A stretch of 39,270 nucleotides of DNA, from positions 1 through 39,270 of the forward strand of contig JAUCEF010000087.1 of NCBI GenBank assembly GCA_033558025.1. Direction: 5' to 3'. This stretch comes from Phytophthora sp. 'mugwort' (Eukaryota; Oomycota; Peronosporomycetes; Peronosporales; Peronosporaceae). The notes beneath the pieces are model-generated. The model was not told where the DNA came from. It saw only the letters and a list, made by a program, of their open reading frames with translations, and did no database searches. Each line of letters opens with the position of its first letter. Position 1 is the stretch's first letter. This document shows, in pieces, positions 27,758 through 38,828 of the stretch. A program made the position numbers and the translations under genes.

Positions 27758-27831
27758 GGAAAAATAGCTCAGTTGGTTAGAGTGGTAGCTTGTCACGCTA
27801 TAAGTCGCGGGTTCAAGTCCCGTTTTTTCCG
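27758..27831 (+). tRNA. trnD: tRNA-Asp (GTC)
   Basis: 74-nt cloverleaf. Acceptor GGAAAAA/TTTTTCC, anticodon stem GTAGC/GCTAT with loop TTGTCAC, T arm GCGGG-TTCAAGT-CCCGT. The palindrome arm starts within or before this gene, because the mirrored copy at the window end breaks off inside it. Confidence 0.95.
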
Positions 27832-27865
27832 TTTAAATTTATTATATTTAAAAAAATTTATAAAT

Positions 27866-28219
27866 ATGTTATTAAATTATTCAAATATTTTTATATTCTT
27901 AATATTAAGTTTATTTTTATCAATTTTAATTTTCATTTTATCTTTTAGTTTAATTAAACAAAAAGATGATTTAGAAAAGTTAACAGCCTATGAATGTGGA
28001 TTTAATCCTTATGATGATGCTAGAAAAATTTTTGATGTAAAATTTTATTTAGTAGCTATCCTTTTTATTATTTTTGATTTAGAAGCTGTTTTTATTTTTC
28101 CTTGGGTTTTAACTTTAAGTTCAAATTTTTCATGGGGATTTTGGACTATGATTGAATTTTTAGTTGAATTAGTTATAGGTTTTATTTATATTTGGTGTAG
28201 TGATGCTTTAGAATGGTAA
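27866..28219 (+). CDS. nad3: NADH dehydrogenase subunit 3 (left-arm copy)
   Basis: Membrane subunit of complex I next to the quinone tunnel, 117 residues. Seen: the hallmark loop KLTAYECGFNPYDDARKIFD with the conserved redox-sensitive Cys, then FYLVAILFIIFDLEAVFIFP and the final MIEFLVELVIGFIYIWCSDA with LEW. The ATG at 27866 is used; the frame continues upstream into trnD, which is not coding. An identical intact copy is in the right arm. A spacer of 238 AT-rich bases follows. Confidence 0.97.
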   Translation: MLLNYSNIFIFLILSLFLSILIFILSFSLIKQKDDLEKLTAYECGFNPYDDARKIFDVKFYLVAILFIIFDLEAVFIFPWVLTLSSNFSWGFWTMIEFLVELVIGFIYIWCSDALEW

Positions 28220-28410
28220 ATTATTTAAAAATATAAAAAAATTTATTGTTATTAAATTAAAAAAATTTTTATAAAATTATTTTAACTATATTAATTTTAA
28301 TATAATTTTTTTTAATAAAATTATATTTTAATTTAAAATTAGTTAAAGTATATAATAATATTATATATAATTTAAAATTTTTTATATAATTAAATATTCT
28401 AAAAAAGTTT

Positions 28411-28421
28411 ATTCTTTAAGA
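28411..28421 (+). promoter_or_regulatory. Candidate promoter motif upstream of atp9
   Basis: ATTCTTTAAGA within TTTATTCTTTAAGA, 37 bases before the atp9 ATG. Exactly the same 14 bases precede nad5 on the other strand. The mirrored copy lies at about 38628-38638 in the right arm. Confidence 0.5.
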
Positions 28422-28433
28422 TATTTTAAATAA

Positions 28434-28685
<252 letters not shown>

Positions 28686-28708
28686 TTAAAATTAAATCCT
28701 GAAAAATA

Positions 28709-28728
28709 TGATAAAAATTAATTTTTAT
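28709..28728. terminator. Perfect 20-bp palindrome after atp9
   Basis: GATAAAAATTAATTTTTATC lies 23 bases after the atp9 stop and can fold into a hairpin. It may define the transcript 3' end. The following 100 bases contain a repeated AAATATTTATAATT unit (28807-28841). Confidence 0.5.
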
Positions 28729-28848
28729 CGTATTTTATGTTATATATATACTAATACTGGTTATAGTATTTATTTTAGAAAAAAAATTATTTATTTTTTT
28801 AATATATAAATATTTATAATTATAAATATTTATAATTATTTTTTATTT

Positions 28849-29415
28849 ATGAAAGTATTAAAAAAATTTAGTCAATATTTATTACAGATTTTACCAATAA
28901 TAAATTATACTTTATATAAAAATGAATTATGTATAAATATTTCTACAAAAAATTTAATTCCTATTTTATTTTTTTTAAAAAATCATACAAATACTCAATT
29001 TAAAGTATTATCAGAAATTTGTGTTATAGATTATATTAATAAAAAAAAACGTTTTGAAATAATTTATAATTTATTAAGTATTCGTTTTAATAGTCGTTTA
29101 AAAATTAAAATAATAATTAATGAATTACAACCGGTAGATTCAATTATAAAAATATATCAATCAGCCAATTGGTGTGAAAGAGAAGTTTGGGATATGTTTG
29201 GTATTTTTTTTTTATACCATCCCGATTTAAGACGGATTTTAACAGATTATGGTTTTGAAGGACATCCTTTACGTAAAGATTTCCCTTTAAGTGGTTTTTT
29301 AGAAATTTTTTATAATGAATTAAAAAAACGTGTTGTTTATGAACCCATTAATTTATCACAACAATACCGATTATTTGAATTTAATAATCCTTGGAATAAT
29401 AAAATAAATATGTAA
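28849..29415 (+). CDS. nad9: NADH dehydrogenase subunit 9 (30-kDa), intact copy
   Basis: Peripheral-arm subunit of complex I, 188 residues. The family signature is complete: SANWCEREVWDMFGIFFLYH (bacterial WxEREVxDxFGIxFxGHP), then PDLRRILTDYGFEGHPLRKD and FPLSGFLE. The tail PINLSQQYRLFEFNNPW matches other mitochondrial Nad9. The right-arm copy has a one-base contraction that disrupts its amino end. cob begins 48 bases downstream. Confidence 0.97.
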   Translation: MKVLKKFSQYLLQILPIINYTLYKNELCINISTKNLIPILFFLKNHTNTQFKVLSEICVIDYINKKKRFEIIYNLLSIRFNSRLKIKIIINELQPVDSIIKIYQSANWCEREVWDMFGIFFLYHPDLRRILTDYGFEGHPLRKDFPLSGFLEIFYNELKKRVVYEPINLSQQYRLFEFNNPWNNKINM

Positions 29416-29462
29416 TATTTTATTAATTATTTTTGCTTTTAGGTAATTTTTCATTTCATATT

Positions 29463-30639
29463 ATGAGATGGAATAAAAAATCATTATTTGCGATTCTTAA
29501 TAATCATTTAATAGATTATCCTACACCTATTAATTTAAATTATTTTTTTGGATTCGGTTCGTTAGCTGGTATTATGTTAGTAATACAAATTTTAACAGGT
29601 ATTTTTTTAGCAATGCATTATACTCCACATATTGATTTAGCTTTTAATAGTGTTGAACATATTATGAGAGATGTAAATAATGGTTGGTTAATTAGATATA
29701 CACATGCAAATGGAGCATCTTTTTTTTTTTATTGTTGTATATATTCATATTTTTCGTGGTTTATATTATGGTTCTTATATCACACCAAGAGAAGCTATAT
29801 GGTCTTCTGGTGTAATTATTTTTATTTTAATGATGGCTACAGCTTTTATGGGTTATGTTTTACCTTGGGGACAAATGAGTTTTTGGGGTGCAACTGTTAT
29901 TACTAATTTATTTTCTGCAATACCCTTAATAGGAAAAGATATTGTTGATTGGCTTTGGGGCGGATTTGCTGTTGATAATCCAACATTAAATCGTTTTTTT
30001 AGTTTACATTTTACATTACCTTTTATAATTGTGGGTGCCGTATTGATACATTTAATTTTATTACATGAAGTTGGTTCAAATAATCCTTTAGGTATTACAT
30101 TAAAAAATGAAAATATACCTTTTTATCCATATTTTTATACTAAAGATTTATTTGGATTAATGATCTTATTTTTGATTTTCTTTATTTTTATTTTTTTTTA
30201 TCCTAATACATTAGGTCATCCCGATAATTATATTGAAGCAAATCCAATGAAAACACCTTTACATATCGTACCAGAATGGTATTTTTTACCGTTTTATGCA
30301 ATTTTAAGATCTATTCCTAATAAAATTGGCGGTGTTATAGCTATGTTTGGTTCATTACTTATTTTATTAACAATACCTTTTACAAATTCATCTGAAATTA
30401 GAAGTACAGCTTTTAGACCTATATTTAAAATTTGTTATTGGTTATTAGTTATAGCTTTTTTATTATTAGGTTGGGTTGGACAATGTCCAGTTGAATATCC
30501 TTATACTGAAATTGGTATTATAAGTATGATTTATTATTTTTTTTTTTTTATAATAATTATACCATTTTTAGGTAAATTAGAAACTTATTTAGTACGTTAT
30601 AATATTAATAAAAAATCTTTAATAAATAAAAATAAATAA
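29463..30639 (+). CDS. cob: Apocytochrome b, left-arm copy with one-base insertion
   Basis: Haem- and quinone-binding subunit of complex III. The coding sequence corresponds to 391 residues, but a T11 run at 29720-29730 has one T more than the right-arm copy and breaks the frame after GASFFF. Downstream the gene is intact: [39 protein letters not shown] with haem His, [20 protein letters not shown] and [15 protein letters not shown]. The ATG at 29463 (MRWNKKSLF) is preferred to an upstream in-frame TTG. Because the right-arm copy reads through, the break is probably a length error. Confidence 0.95.
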
Positions 30640-32217
30640 TTTAAATTGTATTCATTGTACACGTTGTGTACGTTTTGCTAATGAAATTTGTGGAATTGAC
30701 GGTTTAGGTACAACAGGTCGTGGTAATAAAACTGAAATTAATTTTTATTCTTCAAATATTTTTAAATCCGAATTTTCTGGTAATTTAGTAGATTTATGTC
30801 CTGTTGGTGCATTAACTTCTAAACCCTATACTTTTAAAGCACGTTCTTGGGAATTAAAAAAAAAGAGGGTATTGCTATTTTAGATAGTATTGGTTCAAAT
30901 ATTAAAATTGATATTTTTAATAATGAAATTATACGTATTTTACCTAAAACTAATTTTAATATTAATAAAGAATGGATATCAGATAAAACAAGATATTTTT
31001 TTGATAGTTTAAAATATCAACGATTAAAATATCCATTATTAAAAGATAATCAAAACAATTTTCATAGGATTTCTTGGTTAGATGCTCTAAATATTATTAA
31101 TAAAAAATTGATAATTACAGATAGTTTTAATGCTAAAAGTATTATTGGTGATTTAACTGATTTAGAATCTCTTTTTTTATTAAAAAAAAATTTAAATAAA
31201 TTAGGAATTTCAAATGTAAATTATGAACAATTTTTAAAAAATCGACAAATTAAGATAAATTCTGATTTAGCTTCAAATTTTTTATTTAATAATACTTTAA
31301 AATCTATTGAAGAATCTGATGTTTGTTTAATAATTGGTAGTGATATTCGTCAAGAAGGTTCTATTTTAAATATTCATTTAATTAATCGTTTAAAAAAAGG
31401 AAATTTTAAAATAGCATATATCGGTAATAAAATTAATTTTACTTATCCAGTAAAACATTTAGGATTAACTTTTAAAACTTTAATAAATATTATTTTAGGA
31501 AAACATGTATTTTGTAAACAATTAAAAAAAGCAAAAAAACCTTTAATTATTATAGGTAGTAATATTTTAAATCAAAAAAATGGTTTTTTTTTATTATCAA
31601 AATTAAAAAATTTATCATTTATTAACCATAATATTAATTTCTTTAATTTTCAAACTTCTTTAATTAATTTTTTTGAAATTACTTTTCCAAAATCATTAAA
31701 TATGTTAAATAATTCAAAATTATATTATTTATTTAATACAAATTTACAAAATAAATTAAAAATAACTAAAAATAGTTTTGTTATTTATCAAGGACATCAT
31801 TTTACTAAAGATGCTCAAAATTCAAATCTAATTTTACCTGGATTAACTTTTTTAGAAAAAAATGGAATGTATATTAATTTAGAAGGTTTTATTCAAAAAA
31901 ATGAACAAATTTTAAATGTAAATATAGAACAACGTAAAGATTCTATAATTTATAGAAATCTTTATAAATTTTTATTAAATAAAAATCAATCTAAATCAGA
32001 AGCTTTTTTAAAAATTAAAGATATTTTACCTTATTTATTAAAAAAAAAAATAAAAATTATTTATAATTTTAGTTTTAATAAAAAATTTTTAAAAATTAAT
32101 ATTAATTTTTTAGATTCATTAATTAAAAATAATTATTATACAAATATATTAGAACAATATTCAAAAATATTGATTAATTCTAATAAAATTTTCAAAAATC
32201 AATCAAAATTATTATGA
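30626..32217 (+). CDS. nad11: NADH dehydrogenase subunit 11 (75-kDa), N-terminally short, frameshifted left-arm copy
   Basis: Iron-sulfur subunit of the complex I electron-input arm. The recognisable protein begins [16 protein letters not shown], then [35 protein letters not shown] and ARSWELKK, so the four-Cys [4Fe-4S] site is present. The roughly 120 residues that normally precede it, with the [2Fe-2S] Cys set and the following cluster Cys, are not in the frame or elsewhere in the window. No ATG precedes the motif; the only upstream codons in frame run from an ATA at 30626, overlapping the cob end. An A9 run at 30856-30864 shifts the frame, while the right arm has A10 and reads on there. 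The rest is a long, poorly conserved molybdopterin-like region. The TGA stop overlaps the nad1 ATG (ATGA). Confidence 0.85.
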
Positions 32218-33194
32218 TATACACAATTTTAAAATTTTTAATTTTCATATTACCTTTATTAATTGCTGTGGCTTATTTTACTTTAGTTGAACGTAAAATA
32301 TTAGCTTCTATTCAAAGAAGAAGAGGACCTAATGTTGTAGGTACTTTTGGATTATTACAACCATTAGCTGATGGTCTTAAATTATTCGTAAAAGAAACAA
32401 TTTTACCAAGTAATGCTGATGTAATTTTATTTATATTTGCACCTATTTTAGCTTTTTTTTTAAGTCTATTAAGTTGGACAATAATACCTTTAGGTTTTGG
32501 TATGTTTTTTACTGAATTAAATATTGGTATTTTATATTTAATAGCAATTTCATCTTTAGGTGTATACGGTGTTATTATAGGTGGTTGGTCAAGTAATTCT
32601 AAATATTCGTTTTTAGGGGCTTTAAGATCAACAGCACAAATGATTTCATATGAATTAACTATTGGGTTTTCAATTCTTTCAGTAATTGTTTGTGCAAAAT
32701 CTTTAAATTTAATTTCTATTATTTGGGCACAAAAAACGGTATGGTATTGTTTTCCTCTTTTTCCTATTTTTATAATTTTTTTTATATCTTGTTTAGCAGA
32801 AACAAATCGACATCCCTTTGATTTACCTGAAGCTGAAGCTGAATTAGTTTCAGGTTATAATGTAGAATATTCTGCAATGGGTTTTGCATTATTTTTTTTA
32901 GGTGAATATGCTAATATGTTATTAATGAGTAGTTTAACTACGATTTTATTTTTAGGTGGTTGGTTAGCACCTTTCCCTTTTAGTATAAATTGTATTAATT
33001 TTTTACCCGGATCTTTTTGGTTTAGTATTAAAATTTGTTTTTTTGTTGTTTTATTTGTAGTTGCTCGAGCTATTTTACCTCGATATCGTTATGACCAATT
33101 AATGCGTTTAGGTTGGAAAGTATTTCTACCTTTTTCATTATCCTGGTTTTTATATACTGCAAGTATTTTAATAAGTTTTAATTGGTTAATTTAA
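32214..33194 (+). CDS. nad1: NADH dehydrogenase subunit 1 (left-arm copy)
   Basis: Membrane subunit that forms most of the quinone chamber of complex I, 326 residues. Seen: [20 protein letters not shown] with [18 protein letters not shown] next, and [20 protein letters not shown] with [20 protein letters not shown] next, the two best-conserved Nad1 segments. The end has [20 protein letters not shown]. It overlaps the nad11 stop by four bases (ATGA), suggesting linked translation. Identical copy in the right arm. Confidence 0.98.
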   Translation: MIYTILKFLIFILPLLIAVAYFTLVERKILASIQRRRGPNVVGTFGLLQPLADGLKLFVKETILPSNADVILFIFAPILAFFLSLLSWTIIPLGFGMFFTELNIGILYLIAISSLGVYGVIIGGWSSNSKYSFLGALRSTAQMISYELTIGFSILSVIVCAKSLNLISIIWAQKTVWYCFPLFPIFIIFFISCLAETNRHPFDLPEAEAELVSGYNVEYSAMGFALFFLGEYANMLLMSSLTTILFLGGWLAPFPFSINCINFLPGSFWFSIKICFFVVLFVVARAILPRYRYDQLMRLGWKVFLPFSLSWFLYTASILISFNWLI

Positions 33195-33196
33195 TT

Positions 33197-33499
33197 ATGA
33201 ATATTTTAAATCATTTTATTTTTACTTTTTTTTTATTCTGTCTTGGATTATTTGGTATAATTTTAAATAGACAGAATATTATTATTATTTTAATGTCTAT
33301 TGAATTATTATTATTATCAATTAATTTAAATTTTATTTATTTTGCAGTTTTAATTGATGATATAATAGGACAAGTTTTTTCTTTATTAATTTTAACAGTA
33401 GCTGCAGCAGAATCAGCTATTGGATTAGCTATTATGATTATTTTCTTTAAATTATATGGAGATATTTCAATTTATAAAATAAATTTATTATCATTATAA
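33197..33499 (+). CDS. nad4L: NADH dehydrogenase subunit 4L (left-arm copy)
   Basis: Three-helix complex I subunit, 100 residues. Seen: LGIILNRQNIIIILMSIELL with LLSINLNFI next, carrying the conserved Glu in SIELLLL, and GQVFSLLILTVAAAESAIGL with the second Glu. ATG at 33197, two bases after the nad1 stop; the frame's upstream TTG overlaps nad1 and is ignored. It ends 12 bases before the palindrome centre. Its last 54 bases (33438-33491) are duplicated in direct orientation at 33505-33558. Confidence 0.97.
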   Translation: MNILNHFIFTFFLFCLGLFGIILNRQNIIIILMSIELLLLSINLNFIYFAVLIDDIIGQVFSLLILTVAAAESAIGLAIMIIFFKLYGDISIYKINLLSL

Positions 33500-33576
33500 T
33501 AAATTTATTTTCTTTAAATTATATGGAGATATTTCAATTTATAAAATAAATTTATTATAATGATAATAAATTTATT
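33438..33576. repeat. Palindrome junction with 54-bp direct duplication
   Basis: Arms meet around a 31-nt spacer (33512-33542). That spacer is itself a plus-strand copy of nad4L 3' sequence: 33505-33558 repeats 33438-33491 exactly. The 12-bp self-complementary string AATAAATTTATT occurs four times here, at 33478, 33498, 33545 and 33565. Such short palindromes allow a 3' end to fold back and prime on itself. This pattern fits a hairpin end, a replicative fold-back or an amplification artefact. Confidence 0.9.
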
Positions 33577-33857
33577 TTATAAATTGAAATATCTCCATAT
33601 AATTTAAAGAAAATAATCATAATAGCTAATCCAATAGCTGATTCTGCTGCAGCTACTGTTAAAATTAATAAAGAAAAAACTTGTCCTATTATATCATCAA
33701 TTAAAACTGCAAAATAAATAAAATTTAAATTAATTGATAATAATAATAATTCAATAGACATTAAAATAATAATAATATTCTGTCTATTTAAAATTATACC
33801 AAATAATCCAAGACAGAATAAAAAAAAAGTAAAAATAAAATGATTTAAAATATTCAT
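33555..33857 (-). CDS. nad4L: NADH dehydrogenase subunit 4L (right-arm copy)
   Basis: Identical in protein sequence to the left-arm copy (100 residues, SIELLLL and AAAESAIGL motifs). Its stop lies 12 bases from the spacer, facing the other copy tail to tail. Confidence 0.96.
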   Translation of the reverse strand: MNILNHFIFTFFLFCLGLFGIILNRQNIIIILMSIELLLLSINLNFIYFAVLIDDIIGQVFSLLILTVAAAESAIGLAIMIIFFKLYGDISIYKINLLSL

Positions 33858-33859
33858 AA

Positions 33860-34840
33860 TTAAATTAACCAATTAAAACTTATTAAAATACTTGCAGTAT
33901 ATAAAAACCAGGATAATGAAAAAGGTAGAAATACTTTCCAACCTAAACGCATTAATTGGTCATAACGATATCGAGGTAAAATAGCTCGAGCAACTACAAA
34001 TAAAACAACAAAAAAACAAATTTTAATACTAAACCAAAAAGATCCGGGTAAAAAATTAATACAATTTATACTAAAAGGGAAAGGTGCTAACCAACCACCT
34101 AAAAATAAAATCGTAGTTAAACTACTCATTAATAACATATTAGCATATTCACCTAAAAAAAATAATGCAAAACCCATTGCAGAATATTCTACATTATAAC
34201 CTGAAACTAATTCAGCTTCAGCTTCAGGTAAATCAAAGGGATGTCGATTTGTTTCTGCTAAACAAGATATAAAAAAAATTATAAAAATAGGAAAAAGAGG
34301 AAAACAATACCATACCGTTTTTTGTGCCCAAATAATAGAAATTAAATTTAAAGATTTTGCACAAACAATTACTGAAAGAATTGAAAACCCAATAGTTAAT
34401 TCATATGAAATCATTTGTGCTGTTGATCTTAAAGCCCCTAAAAACGAATATTTAGAATTACTTGACCAACCACCTATAATAACACCGTATACACCTAAAG
34501 ATGAAATTGCTATTAAATATAAAATACCAATATTTAATTCAGTAAAAAACATACCAAAACCTAAAGGTATTATTGTCCAACTTAATAGACTTAAAAAAAA
34601 AGCTAAAATAGGTGCAAATATAAATAAAATTACATCAGCATTACTTGGTAAAATTGTTTCTTTTACGAATAATTTAAGACCATCAGCTAATGGTTGTAAT
34701 AATCCAAAAGTACCTACAACATTAGGTCCTCTTCTTCTTTGAATAGAAGCTAATATTTTACGTTCAACTAAAGTAAAATAAGCCACAGCAATTAATAAAG
34801 GTAATATGAAAATTAAAAATTTTAAAATTGTGTATATCAT
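33860..34840 (-). CDS. nad1: NADH dehydrogenase subunit 1 (right-arm copy)
   Basis: Full-length 326-residue mirror copy, identical in protein sequence to the left-arm gene, with the same ATGA overlap with nad11. Confidence 0.97.
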   Translation of the reverse strand: MIYTILKFLIFILPLLIAVAYFTLVERKILASIQRRRGPNVVGTFGLLQPLADGLKLFVKETILPSNADVILFIFAPILAFFLSLLSWTIIPLGFGMFFTELNIGILYLIAISSLGVYGVIIGGWSSNSKYSFLGALRSTAQMISYELTIGFSILSVIVCAKSLNLISIIWAQKTVWYCFPLFPIFIIFFISCLAETNRHPFDLPEAEAELVSGYNVEYSAMGFALFFLGEYANMLLMSSLTTILFLGGWLAPFPFSINCINFLPGSFWFSIKICFFVVLFVVARAILPRYRYDQLMRLGWKVFLPFSLSWFLYTASILISFNWLI

Positions 34841-36411
34841 AATAATTTTGATTGATTTTTGAAAATTTTATTAGAATTAATCAATATTTTTGAATATTGT
34901 TCTAATATATTTGTATAATAATTATTTTTAATTAATGAATCTAAAAAATTAATATTAATTTTTAAAAATTTTTTATTAAAACTAAAATTATAAATAATTT
35001 TTATTTTTTTTTTTAATAAATAAGGTAAAATATCTTTAATTTTTAAAAAAGCTTCTGATTTAGATTGATTTTTATTTAATAAAAATTTATAAAGATTTCT
35101 ATAAATTATAGAATCTTTACGTTGTTCTATATTTACATTTAAAATTTGTTCATTTTTTTGAATAAAACCTTCTAAATTAATATACATTCCATTTTTTCTA
35201 AAAAAGTTAATCCAGGTAAAATTAGATTTGAATTTTGAGCATCTTTAGTAAAATGATGTCCTTGATAAATAACAAAACTATTTTTAGTTATTTTTAATTT
35301 ATTTTGTAAATTTGTATTAAATAAATAATATAATTTTGAATTATTTAACATATTTAATGATTTTGGAAAAGTAATTTCAAAAAAATTAATTAAAGAAGTT
35401 TGAAAATTAAAGAAATTAATATTATGGTTAATAAATGATAAATTTTTTAATTTTGATAATAAAAAAAACCATTTTTTTGATTTAAAATATTACTACCTAT
35501 AATAATTAAAGGTTTTTTTGCTTTTTTTAATTGTTTACAAAATACATGTTTTCCTAAAATAATATTTATTAAAGTTTTAAAAGTTAATCCTAAATGTTTT
35601 ACTGGATAAGTAAAATTAATTTTATTACCGATATATGCTATTTTAAAATTTCCTTTTTTTAAACGATTAATTAAATGAATATTTAAAATAGAACCTTCTT
35701 GACGAATATCACTACCAATTATTAAACAAACATCAGATTCTTCAATAGATTTTAAAGTATTATTAAATAAAAAATTTGAAGCTAAATCAGAATTTATCTT
35801 AATTTGTCGATTTTTTAAAAATTGTTCATAATTTACATTTGAAATTCCTAATTTATTTAAATTTTTTTTTAATAAAAAAAGAGATTCTAAATCAGTTAAA
35901 TCACCAATAATACTTTTAGCATTAAAACTATCTGTAATTATCAATTTTTTATTAATAATATTTAGAGCATCTAACCAAGAAATCCTATGAAAATTGTTTT
36001 GATTATCTTTTAATAATGGATATTTTAATCGTTGATATTTTAAACTATCAAAAAAATATCTTGTTTTATCTGATATCCATTCTTTATTAATATTAAAATT
36101 AGTTTTAGGTAAAATACGTATAATTTCATTATTAAAAATATCAATTTTAATATTTGAACCAATACTATCTAAATAGCAATACCCTCTTTTTTTTTTAATT
36201 CCCAAGAACGTGCTTTAAAAGTATAGGGTTTAGAAGTTAATGCACCAACAGGACATAAATCTACTAAATTACCAGAAAATTCGGATTTAAAAATATTTGA
36301 AGAATAAAAATTAATTTCAGTTTTATTACCACGACCTGTTGTACCTAAACCGTCAATTCCACAAATTTCATTAGCAAAACGTACACAACGTGTACAATGA
36401 ATACAATTTAA
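34837..36411 (-). pseudogene. nad11: nad11, right-arm copy with several one-base contractions
   Basis: Mirror of the left-arm nad11, also beginning at CIHCTRC. Compared with the left arm it has one more A in the run near 36184-36193 (A10 in sense), which restores that frame. It lacks one base at 36171-36173, one at 35461-35468 and one at 35192-35197. The result is fragmented frames of 252 and 116 residues. Each break is in a homopolymer and each is absent from the other arm. A functional gene with read errors is more likely than real decay, though neither copy is intact as given. Confidence 0.8.
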
Positions 36412-36412
36412 A

Positions 36413-37588
36413 TTATTTATTTTTATTTATTAAAGATTTTTTATTAATATTATAACGTACTAAATAAGTTTCTAATTTACCTAAAAATGGTATAATTATT
36501 ATAAAAAAAAAAAAATAATAAATCATACTTATAATACCAATTTCAGTATAAGGATATTCAACTGGACATTGTCCAACCCAACCTAATAATAAAAAAGCTA
36601 TAACTAATAACCAATAACAAATTTTAAATATAGGTCTAAAAGCTGTACTTCTAATTTCAGATGAATTTGTAAAAGGTATTGTTAATAAAATAAGTAATGA
36701 ACCAAACATAGCTATAACACCGCCAATTTTATTAGGAATAGATCTTAAAATTGCATAAAACGGTAAAAAATACCATTCTGGTACGATATGTAAAGGTGTT
36801 TTCATTGGATTTGCTTCAATATAATTATCGGGATGACCTAATGTATTAGGATAAAAAAAAATAAAAATAAAGAAAATCAAAAATAAGATCATTAATCCAA
36901 ATAAATCTTTAGTATAAAAATATGGATAAAAAGGTATATTTTCATTTTTTAATGTAATACCTAAAGGATTATTTGAACCAACTTCATGTAATAAAATTAA
37001 ATGTATCAATACGGCACCCACAATTATAAAAGGTAATGTAAAATGTAAACTAAAAAAACGATTTAATGTTGGATTATCAACAGCAAATCCGCCCCAAAGC
37101 CAATCAACAATATCTTTTCCTATTAAGGGTATTGCAGAAAATAAATTAGTAATAACAGTTGCACCCCAAAAACTCATTTGTCCCCAAGGTAAAACATAAC
37201 CCATAAAAGCTGTAGCCATCATTAAAATAAAAATAATTACACCAGAAGACCATATAGCTTCTCTTGGTGTGATATAAGAACCATAATATAAACCACGAAA
37301 AATATGAATATATACAACAATAAAAAAAAAAGATGCTCCATTTGCATGTGTATATCTAATTAACCAACCATTATTTACATCTCTCATAATATGTTCAACA
37401 CTATTAAAAGCTAAATCAATATGTGGAGTATAATGCATTGCTAAAAAAATACCTGTTAAAATTTGTATTACTAACATAATACCAGCTAACGAACCGAATC
37501 CAAAAAAATAATTTAAATTAATAGGTGTAGGATAATCTATTAAATGATTATTAAGAATCGCAAATAATGATTTTTTATTCCATCTCAT
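36413..37588 (-). CDS. cob: Apocytochrome b (right-arm, intact copy)
   Basis: 391-residue uninterrupted protein. Both haem-ligand helix pairs are present: helix B with [20 protein letters not shown] and H in FLAMHYTPH and VEHIMRD, helix D with [20 protein letters not shown]. The Qo-site PEWYF loop is also present. The T10 run here versus T11 in the left arm explains the left copy's break. The start is ATG at 37588 (MRWNKKSLF); the frame extends ten codons further to a TTG that is not needed. Confidence 0.97.
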   Translation of the reverse strand: MRWNKKSLFAILNNHLIDYPTPINLNYFFGFGSLAGIMLVIQILTGIFLAMHYTPHIDLAFNSVEHIMRDVNNGWLIRYTHANGASFFFIVVYIHIFRGLYYGSYITPREAIWSSGVIIFILMMATAFMGYVLPWGQMSFWGATVITNLFSAIPLIGKDIVDWLWGGFAVDNPTLNRFFSLHFTLPFIIVGAVLIHLILLHEVGSNNPLGITLKNENIPFYPYFYTKDLFGLMILFLIFFIFIFFYPNTLGHPDNYIEANPMKTPLHIVPEWYFLPFYAILRSIPNKIGGVIAMFGSLLILLTIPFTNSSEIRSTAFRPIFKICYWLLVIAFLLLGWVGQCPVEYPYTEIGIISMIYYFFFFIIIIPFLGKLETYLVRYNINKKSLINKNK

Positions 37589-37635
37589 AATATGAAATGA
37601 AAAATTACCTAAAAGCAAAAATAATTAATAAAATA

Positions 37636-38201
37636 TTACATATTTATTTTATTATTCCAAGGATTATTAAATTCAAATAATCGGTATTGTTGTGATAAAT
37701 TAATGGGTTCATAAACAACACGTTTTTTTAATTCATTATAAAAAATTTCTAAAAAACCACTTAAAGGGAAATCTTTACGTAAAGGATGTCCTTCAAAACC
37801 ATAATCTGTTAAAATCCGTCTTAAATCGGGATGGTATAAAAAAAAAATACCAAACATATCCCAAACTTCTCTTTCACACCAATTGGCTGATTGATATATT
37901 TTTATAATTGAATCTACCGGTTGTAATTCATTAATTATTATTTTAATTTTTAAACGACTATTAAAACGAATACTTAATAAATTATAAATTATTTCAAAAC
38001 GTTTTTTTTTATTAATATAATCTATAACACAAATTTCTGATAATACTTTAAATTGAGTATTTGTATGATTTTTTAAAAAAATAAAATAGGAATTAAATTT
38101 TTTGTAGAAATATTTATACATAATTCATTTTTATATAAAGTATAATTTATTATTGGTAAAATCTGTAATAAATATTGACTAAATTTTTTTAATACTTTCA
38201 T
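37636..38201 (-). pseudogene. nad9: nad9, right-arm copy with one-base contraction
   Basis: Mirror of the intact left-arm nad9. An A7 run at 38075-38081 (A8 equivalent in the other arm) shifts the frame, so residues before FLKNHTNTQF are out of frame. The remaining 150 residues, including EREVWDMFG, are unchanged. Probably a sequence error. Confidence 0.85.
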
Positions 38202-38364
38202 AAATAAAAAATAATTATAAATATTTATAATTATAAATATTTATATATTAAAAAAATAAATAATTTTTTTTCTAAAATAAATACTATAACCAGTATTAGT
38301 ATATATATAACATAAAATACGATAAAAATTAATTTTTATCATATTTTTCAGGATTTAATTTTAA

Positions 38365-38590
38365 TTAAAAAGCAAATAAAATTAAAAAAGCATCATTAAA
38401 CAAAATAAAGCAATTGCTTCAGTTAATGCGAAACCTAAAATAGCGGTTCTCATTAATTCTTGTTGTAAAGAAGGATTTCTTGAAATACAATAATTAAAGA
38501 ACCAAAAACATTACCAATACCTATACCAGCACCAATTAATCCTAAAGTAGCTAATCCTGCACCTAAAAATTTAGAAGCTTGTAATAACAT
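38365..38590 (-). pseudogene. atp9: atp9, right-arm copy with two-base loss
   Basis: 226 bases versus 228 in the intact left-arm copy. In sense, GG is reduced to G at two places, near 38488 (ATTGGTATT becomes ATTGTATT) and near 38391 (GATGGC becomes GATGC). Together they frameshift the middle of the protein. Not homopolymers of A/T, but still single-base contractions within doublets. Confidence 0.85.
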
Positions 38591-38828
38591 AAATATATTA
38601 TTATTATTTTTTTTTTATTTAAAATATCTTAAAGAATAAACTTTTTTAGAATATTTAATTATATAAAAAATTTTAAATTATATATAATATTATTATATAC
38701 TTTAACTAATTTTAAATTAAAATATAATTTTATTAAAAAAAATTATATTAAAATTAATATAGTTAAAATAATTTTATAAAAATTTTTTTAATTTAATAAC
38801 AATAAATTTTTTTATATTTTTAAATAAT

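Noticed and set aside
27773..27865. Upstream extension of the nad3 frame
   Set aside because: The extra codons are the tRNA-Asp gene. Nad3 has its normal length and start at 27866.
29433..29462. TTG start giving Cob ten extra residues
   Set aside because: The ATG at 29463 gives the usual Cob amino end. A non-ATG start is not needed.
30847..30860. TTG start for a separate nad11 C-terminal gene
   Set aside because: The upstream frame continues the same protein and the other arm joins them with one more A, so this is a frame break, not a new gene.
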